Positions 6,498 through 10,348 of a stretch of 10,348 nucleotides of DNA are shown in pieces (within the stretch, counting starts at the first letter, position 1; each line of letters opens with the position of its first letter). Under the pieces are notes generated by a model. That model was given only the letters and a program-made list of their open reading frames with translations. It had not been told where the DNA came from and did no database searches. This DNA comes from Chloroflexota bacterium. Its GTDB lineage: Bacteria > Chloroflexota > Dormibacteria > Aeolococcales > Aeolococcaceae. The stretch is taken from positions 1 through 10,348 of the forward strand of contig DNAU01000283.1 in assembly GCA_003491925.1 (NCBI GenBank), read 5' to 3'. The position numbers were made by a program, and so were the translations under genes.

Positions 6498-6935
6498 ATG
6501 AGAGGCGTGACAAAGGCGTTGAAGGCGTTTGCGGTGATCTCCGCCGGCATCGCCGCGCTCGCCGCCAGCGAGGCCCTGGCCGCCGGCCTGAGCACCACCG
6601 GTCAGAGCCTCGGCGGCGGCCAGCAGACAGTGTCCGCCTGCACGTCCGACACCCTTCGCGTGAGCTACACGACGGCGTACTCACCGGCGGTGGGCAGCGG
6701 CAGCGGCTACGCGGTGACCGGCGTGACCCTCACCGACGCCGCCTCGACCCCCAGCCTGGCCGCCTGCACCGGGCAGGCTTATCGGGTGACCCTCCTCAGC
6801 GCAGCCGGGGTCTCGCTGGGCGCGGTCACGGGCACGGTCCCGGCGGGCGAGACCAGCTTCTCCCCCACCGCCGGCTTCGCCTCGCCGGTGGACGCCTCCG
6901 CGGTCGCGGGGGTGGCCGTGGTCATCGGCGGCTGA
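6498..6935 (+). CDS. Secreted small beta-rich protein, paralog 1 of 4
   Basis: A 145-residue exported protein. A signal peptide (residues 1-28) has a basic start (MRGVTKALK), a hydrophobic core and Ala-rich cleavage region EALAAG. The mature part begins GLSTTGQSLGGG, followed by C48 and C90, which could form a disulfide. The body is Ser/Thr/Gly/Val-rich with alternating hydrophobics, typical of a beta-sandwich. The C-terminus is GVAVVIGG, shared with the next two paralogs. There is no lipobox, sortase motif or membrane anchor. The ATG at 6498 is preceded by GGGGGCGAG; longer versions would extend into a non-coding-like leader. Its signal peptide differs from those of paralogs 2 and 3, and a 299-base gap separates it from them, so it may be transcribed separately. 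I do not recognise a named family; a surface fibre or matrix subunit is my inference from the locus. Confidence 0.88.
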   Translation: MRGVTKALKAFAVISAGIAALAASEALAAGLSTTGQSLGGGQQTVSACTSDTLRVSYTTAYSPAVGSGSGYAVTGVTLTDAASTPSLAACTGQAYRVTLLSAAGVSLGAVTGTVPAGETSFSPTAGFASPVDASAVAGVAVVIGG

Positions 6936-6952
6936 GGCTCCCGAACCTCAGC
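6931..6952 (+). terminator. Hairpin spanning the stop codon of paralog 1
   Basis: GCTGAGG (6931-6937, containing the TGA stop) and CCTCAGC (6946-6952) form a perfect 7-bp stem with an 8-base loop. No T-tract follows. It could help end transcription or protect the 3' end of the first transcript. Confidence 0.3.
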
Positions 6953-7048
6953 TCCGCCCCGCGGCTACGCCCTGGTCATGCACCTCGATCGGAGCGAGCA
7001 CGACCATCGCATCGCAGGCGCCAATGTCTGAGTTCCGTTTCACGAGGA

Positions 7049-7064
7049 CGTGACCGGCGTCACG
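7049..7064. promoter_or_regulatory. CRP/FNR-type palindrome upstream of paralog 2
   Basis: CGTGACCGGCGTCACG is a perfect 6-4-6 dyad that fits the CRP-family core GTGA-N6-TCAC (consensus TGTGA-N6-TCACA) except at the outermost bases. A further TCACG at 7040-7044 forms a second dyad with the left arm and sits exactly 20 bases from the TCACG at 7060-7064. The site is 171 bases before the start of paralog 2, within the 299-base gap. Otherwise that gap (6953-7187) holds only weak promoter-like sequence, such as TTGTGA (7109-7114) with CACTAT (7134-7139). Confidence 0.4.
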
Positions 7065-7187
7065 GGCATGGTGGCGCGGTGACGCCGGGGCAGCAGGGTG
7101 CTGACGCGTTGTGAGCGCCAAATGGTGCAGATGCACTATGGCCCCGTGGGAAGCCTTGCCCAGTGGGCGAGGGCTGACCCGCGATCA

Positions 7188-7363
7188 CCACCCACCCGAA
7201 AACTCTCGATCAGGACAGCGGAGCGAGGAATCAGATGAAGCGAATTCTCGGAGCCATCGCCGCCGGCGTGGTTGCCTTCAGCGGCATCTACGCATTGGCG
7301 GCTAGCCTCAACGTCAGCAGCAACACCCTCGGCGCGGGCGTCGCCACGGTGGCCTCCTGCCAG
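7188..7363 (+). repeat. Tandem duplication, copy 1 (leader plus signal peptide region)
   Basis: This stretch and 7687-7859 share CCACCCACCCGAA, then CGGAGCGA exactly 16 bases before each ATG, then strongly similar coding sequence from ATGAAGCGAAT through the first Cys codon. Similarity then fades. It records a gene duplication that included the 5' leader. Confidence 0.75.
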
Positions 7364-7639
7364 GCCACGGCGGTCACCGTGACCTACCCCGCGGCCGACC
7401 TCACCTACCAGGTCGCCTCGCCCGGGCCGGGCTACGTCGTGAGCGGAGCCACCGTGACCGGTGTCGCGTCGACCTGCAACAGCGTCAACGCCCAGGTGAC
7501 CCTGTACGGCACCGGTGGCACCGCGCTGGCATCCTCGCCGGTCACCTCCACCGGCACCACCGGCAGCTTCACCGTCGCGTTCGCCAGCCCGGCGTCGGCG
7601 AACCTGGTGACCAACGTCGCTGTCGTCATCGGCGGCTAA
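7235..7639 (+). CDS. Secreted small beta-rich protein, paralog 2 of 4
   Basis: A 134-residue exported protein. The signal peptide begins MKRILGAIAAGVVAFSG and ends at YALAA; cleavage probably falls around ALA|ASL. The mature N-terminus SLNVSSNTLGAGVATV leads to C42, with C81 as likely disulfide partner. The rest is Thr/Val/Ser/Gly-rich, predicted beta, and ends TNVAVVIGG. The N-terminal 43 residues match paralog 3 at 32 positions by my count, while the mature body is much less alike. GAGG (7225-7228) lies six bases before the ATG. The NTLGAG pattern after the signal recalls the N-terminal region of SipW-processed TasA-type proteins (compared from memory). With the peptidase gene downstream, this suggests a fibre or matrix subunit; the function is not established. 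Confidence 0.9.
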   Translation: MKRILGAIAAGVVAFSGIYALAASLNVSSNTLGAGVATVASCQATAVTVTYPAADLTYQVASPGPGYVVSGATVTGVASTCNSVNAQVTLYGTGGTALASSPVTSTGTTGSFTVAFASPASANLVTNVAVVIGG

Positions 7640-7686
7640 CAGAACGCGGGAGCGGCCCTCAGGGCACCGCGACTCACCGGCCGCAG

Positions 7687-7859
7687 CCACCCACCCGAAT
7701 CTCCAAGAAACCAACGGAGCGAAGTCCACCATGAAGCGAATCATCGGAGCCACCGTCGCGGGGGTCATCGCCTTCAGCGGCGTCTACGCCCTGGCGGCGA
7801 GCCTCAGCGTCACCAGCGACCAACTCGGCGCGGGCGTGACGACCGTGGCCGCCTGCCAG
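7687..7859 (+). repeat. Tandem duplication, copy 2 (leader plus signal peptide region)
   Basis: The second copy of the unit at 7188-7363: CCACCCACCCGAA at 7687-7699, CGGAGCGA at 7715-7722, then the ATG at 7731 and similar coding sequence. The distance from the first box to the ATG is 44 bases here and 47 in copy 1. Confidence 0.75.
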
Positions 7860-8117
7860 AGCGCAACCCTCAACGCCACCTACGTTCCCAGCTACCAGGC
7901 GAGCGTCCCCGGCTACAGCGCGGGCACCGTCACCCTGAACGGGCTGGCGAGCACCTGCTACGGCGTGCCCTACCGGGTCGAGCTCACCGGCAGCGGTAGC
8001 GCTCCCCTCGGCGAGGCCACCGGTACCACTCCGAGCAGCGGCAGCACCCTGGTGGTGACCCTGACGACCGTGAACGCCGCCTCTGTGACGGGCGTGGCCG
8101 TCGTCCTGGGCGGCTGA
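7731..8117 (+). CDS. Secreted small beta-rich protein, paralog 3 of 4
   Basis: A 128-residue exported protein and the closest relative of paralog 2. The signal peptide MKRIIGATVAGVIAFSG...YALAA is followed by SLSVTSDQLGAGVTTV and C42; C76 is the likely disulfide partner. The Ser/Thr/Gly/Val-rich body is predicted beta and ends TGVAVVLGG. GGAG (7716-7719) and GAAG (7721-7724) precede the ATG. The gene ends with tandem stops TGA TAA (8115-8120), notable in such GC-rich DNA and consistent with a highly translated gene. A strong hairpin follows at 8139-8172. It is 91 bases downstream of paralog 2 and probably co-transcribed with it. The presumed role is structural at the cell surface. Confidence 0.9.
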   Translation: MKRIIGATVAGVIAFSGVYALAASLSVTSDQLGAGVTTVAACQSATLNATYVPSYQASVPGYSAGTVTLNGLASTCYGVPYRVELTGSGSAPLGEATGTTPSSGSTLVVTLTTVNAASVTGVAVVLGG

Positions 8118-8138
8118 TAACCTCGCTTCGCTCCGCCA

Positions 8139-8172
8139 GCGGGTCCTACGGCCTCCCAGCCGCAGGGCCCGC
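8139..8172 (+). terminator. Strong intercistronic hairpin between paralogs 3 and 4
   Basis: GCGGGTCCT (8139-8147) pairs with AGGGCCCGC (8164-8172) with one G-U pair. Inside, after an A-C mismatch, CGGC (8149-8152) pairs with GCCG (8159-8162) around the loop CTCCCA. A short ATTTT (8178-8182) follows six bases later. It fits a partial terminator or mRNA-stabilising stem that would make paralogs 1-3 more abundant than the downstream genes. Confidence 0.5.
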
Positions 8173-8198
8173 CGGCCATTTTCCGGGGTGATGTGGAG

Positions 8199-8591
8199 AT
8201 GAGCAGGTCCCGCGCGATAGTCCGCTTCCTCGCCACCGCCGCCGTGGTGATGGTGGGGACGGCGGTCGTCGGCCGCGCTGCGGGCCTCGCCGACTCAAGC
8301 CACGACATCGGCGCCGGGACCGTTCCGACTCCGCGGTGCACGTCGGCGGCGCTGACCGTGGTGGAGACGGTGACGACCACCTACGTCACCGGCGTCACGG
8401 TGAGCAGCATCCCCTCCTCCTGCGCCGGGGCAACGATCTCTGTGACCATGGCCGAGGGGCCGACGGTCTTCTACACGCCGGCCAGCCAGACCGTTCCCGC
8501 CGGGGGCGGCCAGGTGACCGTGGCCATCCCCTCCGGCGACATCCCGGTCACCGCCGCCGCGGAGGCGGATGTCGTGATGACCGGGCCATGA
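8199..8591 (+). CDS. Secreted small beta-rich protein, divergent paralog 4 of 4
   Basis: A 130-residue exported protein. The signal peptide MSRSRAIVRFLATAAVVM...VVGRAAG has a more basic n-region than its neighbours. The mature start GLADSSHDIGAGTVPTPRC keeps the shared L-x(6)-[LI]-G-[AG]-G pattern and the first Cys (C47); the second is C75. The Thr/Val-rich body is predicted beta, but its C-terminus DVVMTGP lacks the VAVVIGG ending of the other three. I chose ATG 8199 because GGGGTGAT (8185-8192) lies six bases upstream; GTG 8193 is the alternative. Its stop overlaps the next gene by ATGA, so the two are translationally coupled. Different ends and tight coupling to the DNRLRE protein suggest a minor, adaptor or capping component; this is inference. 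Confidence 0.85.
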   Translation: MSRSRAIVRFLATAAVVMVGTAVVGRAAGLADSSHDIGAGTVPTPRCTSAALTVVETVTTTYVTGVTVSSIPSSCAGATISVTMAEGPTVFYTPASQTVPAGGGQVTVAIPSGDIPVTAAAEADVVMTGP

Positions 8592-9307
8592 AGCTCCGCT
8601 ACTGTCTGCTCGCCCTCGGAGCCCTGCTCTGCATCCCCACCGCGTCGGCGGCGAGCCTGAGCCTGGCCGCGCAGAACCTGACCCCGGTCCGGACCTGCAT
8701 CCTGAGCGGCTATCCCACCACCACTACCAACGAGATCGACGCCGCGGTCGAGCAGGGCGGTGCGGGCAACAACTACGGGGCCGCCGCCACCATGGAGGTC
8801 CAGTCGAGCCACAACGCCAACATGCGGGTCTACATTGAGTTCCTGGTCAGCGGTTGCTCCCCGGCCATCCCGGCGAGTGCGATCGTCCGCGTCGCCACCC
8901 TCCGCCTCTGGGCGACCGCGGTGCCGACCAACAACTGCCGGACGGAGGACGCCTTCCCCGTGACCGCATCCTGGAACGAGACCGGGGGCACCGGGATCAC
9001 CTGGAACAACCAGCCCTTCGGAACCACGCTCAACAACCCCGCGAGCGGCTGGACCGCCCAGATGCAGGTGGGAAGCACCTGCACAACCAACAAGGCCGCG
9101 GGCTACGTCAGCGGCTGGACGGTCACCGCTGACGTCGCGAAGTTCGTGGCGGGAGGCGCCGCCGACTACGGATGGATGATCCGCGACAGCGCCGAGCTCA
9201 CCGCCGCCGGCACCGCCTACCACGCCACCTACGAGGCCAAGAACGGGGAGACCCTCAACGCCACCGAGGACCCGCAGCTCGTGATCACCTATGTGGACGT
9301 GCCGTGA
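8588..9307 (+). CDS. Secreted DNRLRE-domain protein
   Basis: A 239-residue exported protein. The signal peptide MKLRYCLLALGALLCIPTASA is followed by ASLSLAAQNLTPVRTC, which resembles the mature N-terminus of the four preceding proteins up to the Cys (C37). From about residue 48 it reads as a DNRLRE/CBM96-type beta-sandwich: NEIDAAVEQGGAGNNYG, then TMEVQSS, NMRVYIEF, ATLRLWAT, ASWNET...GITWNNQPF, a central VTADVAKFV strand, a YGWMIRD strand, and LVITYVDVP at the end. Domains of this type bind carbohydrate or act as adhesive modules on secreted enzymes and surface proteins. Six or so Cys residues suggest disulfides. The ATG lies in the ATGA overlap with the gene before, and the stop overlaps the peptidase gene by GTGA. 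It is probably the binding or tip component of the same surface system. Confidence 0.9.
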   Translation: MKLRYCLLALGALLCIPTASAASLSLAAQNLTPVRTCILSGYPTTTTNEIDAAVEQGGAGNNYGAAATMEVQSSHNANMRVYIEFLVSGCSPAIPASAIVRVATLRLWATAVPTNNCRTEDAFPVTASWNETGGTGITWNNQPFGTTLNNPASGWTAQMQVGSTCTTNKAAGYVSGWTVTADVAKFVAGGAADYGWMIRDSAELTAAGTAYHATYEAKNGETLNATEDPQLVITYVDVP

Positions 9308-10329
9308 GCCAGGTCGGCACCGTCCCCAGGCGGCCCACGGGCGTCCACCCGCTCCGCCAACTGAGCCTGACCGCGTCCGCCCTCTCGGAGCTGGGCGCCC
9401 TGCTCGACCCGCTCCGCTCGCTGGCCACCGCGGCTCTCGAGCGCCGGGTGGTGCGCGTTCCGAGCGCGCCCGCGGGGGCCACGGGCGCACGGGCTCGCCC
9501 GAGCACCCCGAAGCCCCGCCCGGCGGAACGGAGGATCTCGGTCGCCGAGCCGTCTGCTGGGACCACCACCCCAGCCGTGGCCCAGCAGCTCGTCGCCAGC
9601 CTCCGCCGGCCGGCCAACATCGCCTTCCTGGCCGTGCTCATGGTGGTGCTGACGGCCTGGTGGGTGGAGCTTCGCCCCACCTCCCTCCTCGGCGGACCGG
9701 CCACCTTCATCACCGTCAAGGGCACCTCGATGCTGCCCACGCTGAAGACCGGCGACTTCGTTCTCGCCGAGGCGCAGGCCGCCTACAAGGTGGGTGACCT
9801 GGTCGTCTACCGGGTTCCCAAGGGCCAGATCGGGGCCGGGGACGACCTGATCCACCGGATCGTCGCGGGCAACGCCACCGTCGGATTCACGCTCAAGGGC
9901 GACAACAACCCCGCCCCCGACCCCTGGACGGTGCCGCGCAGCGACATCCTGGGGAAGGAGGCGGTGGTGATCGGCGGCTTCGGGAGCACCCTCCTGGTCC
10001 TCCGCAGTCCCCTCTTCGCCGGGCTGGCCGCCGCCCTCATCGCCATGTGGGTCGTGCTCAGCCCGCCGGAATGGCTGGGTCGGAAGAGACCGGCGGTGAA
10101 GGCGTCCGCGTCCGCGTCAGCGACGGAACCGGCATCGGTGCCGGTGCCGGAGCCGGCCCGCATCGGCGCCGAGCCTTCTCCGTCGACCGCCACCTCGGCG
10201 GGACTCCCCAAGCGCGTCCCCCGGGCGGCGCCGCGTCCCCGCCCCGATCGGCCCGGGCGGCCCCCCTCGCGGGCTCCAGCGCGGCCCCGCCCCCGGCGAT
10301 CGGCCCCGCCGATCCCCCCCGAGGTCTAA
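9304..10329 (+). CDS. Signal peptidase I, Ser/His (SipW/ER-like, S26B) type
   Basis: A 341-residue membrane serine peptidase that removes signal peptides on the outer face of the membrane. The GTG start lies in the GTGA overlap with the DNRLRE gene. A 100-residue Pro/Ala/Arg-rich cytoplasmic region precedes TM1 (about 104-121). The catalytic domain has VKGTSMLPTLKTGDFVL (Ser142 nucleophile), VGDLVVYRVP, DDLIHRIVAGN (His184, where bacterial LepB has Lys) and LKGDNNPAPDPW (Asp200). TM2 follows at about 237-255, then an 86-residue Ala/Pro/Arg-rich tail. The Ser/His dyad marks the SipW/archaeal/ER branch. SipW of Bacillus matures TasA and TapA, so its position right after five secreted proteins points to dedicated processing of those products. 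The gene ends at TAA 10327-10329; the remaining 19 bases hold nothing recognisable. Confidence 0.93.
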   Translation: MSQVGTVPRRPTGVHPLRQLSLTASALSELGALLDPLRSLATAALERRVVRVPSAPAGATGARARPSTPKPRPAERRISVAEPSAGTTTPAVAQQLVASLRRPANIAFLAVLMVVLTAWWVELRPTSLLGGPATFITVKGTSMLPTLKTGDFVLAEAQAAYKVGDLVVYRVPKGQIGAGDDLIHRIVAGNATVGFTLKGDNNPAPDPWTVPRSDILGKEAVVIGGFGSTLLVLRSPLFAGLAAALIAMWVVLSPPEWLGRKRPAVKASASASATEPASVPVPEPARIGAEPSPSTATSAGLPKRVPRAAPRPRPDRPGRPPSRAPARPRPRRSAPPIPPEV

Positions 10330-10348
10330 GAGCTTGCGCCAATAGGTG

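Noticed and set aside
6948..7305. Short frames on both strands in the gap between paralogs 1 and 2
   Set aside because: No ribosome sites or domains; they overlap the presumed control region and the start of paralog 2.
7188..7859. Mobile element or CRISPR explanation for the repeated segment
   Set aside because: Only two imperfect copies exist, they are in frame and span leader plus signal peptide, and there are no terminal inverted repeats, transposase or spacer pattern; gene duplication explains it.
8471..9490. 339-residue minus-strand frame opposite the DNRLRE gene
   Set aside because: Gly/Arg/Val/Asp-rich antisense shadow with no signal, domain or ribosome site.

Overview
This is a very GC-rich window (roughly 70% GC by eye), densely coded, with frequent GTG/TTG starts and Shine-Dalgarno-type leaders. 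A Gly/Phe-rich PadR regulator, an S/T/P-linker lipoprotein and a SipW-like signal peptidase suggest a high-GC Gram-positive-like lineage (Actinobacteriota, or the Dormibacterota/Chloroflexota side). The sequence alone does not fix the phylum. There are no rRNA or tRNA genes, insertion sequences or CRISPR arrays.

Left part (1-2268): the C-terminal three quarters of a PLP-dependent glutamate decarboxylase (+) is cut by the window edge. It converges on a small lipoprotein (-). A short Cys/His-rich protein (-) lies further upstream of the lipoprotein.

Middle part (2269-6245): undecaprenyl-diphosphate phosphatase (uppP, +) is followed by a FUSC/aromatic-acid-exporter-like membrane protein (+) whose reading frame is broken once near 3726. 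Next comes a PadR regulator (+) behind an AT-rich promoter/operator island with a perfect 12-bp palindrome. The PadR gene converges, 7 bases apart, on a CaCA-family cation exchanger (-). These look like ordinary envelope and ion-homeostasis genes.

Right part (6498-10329), the most interesting region: six consecutive + strand genes. Four are small secreted proteins (about 128-145 aa) related to each other: a signal peptide, then a conserved stretch ending in a first Cys, then a second Cys 28-42 residues later and a beta-rich body. The fifth is a secreted DNRLRE-domain protein carrying the same N-terminal stretch. The sixth is a membrane signal peptidase of the Ser/His (SipW/ER-like) type. The last three genes overlap by ATGA and GTGA. 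The second and third secreted genes are a tandem duplication with matching 5' leaders. A strong hairpin separates the third and fourth genes, and the first gene has a structured leader.

By analogy with the Bacillus tapA-sipW-tasA operon, I infer a cell-surface fibre or matrix system with its own processing peptidase. The gene order, overlaps and motifs are visible in the sequence; the fibre function is inference.
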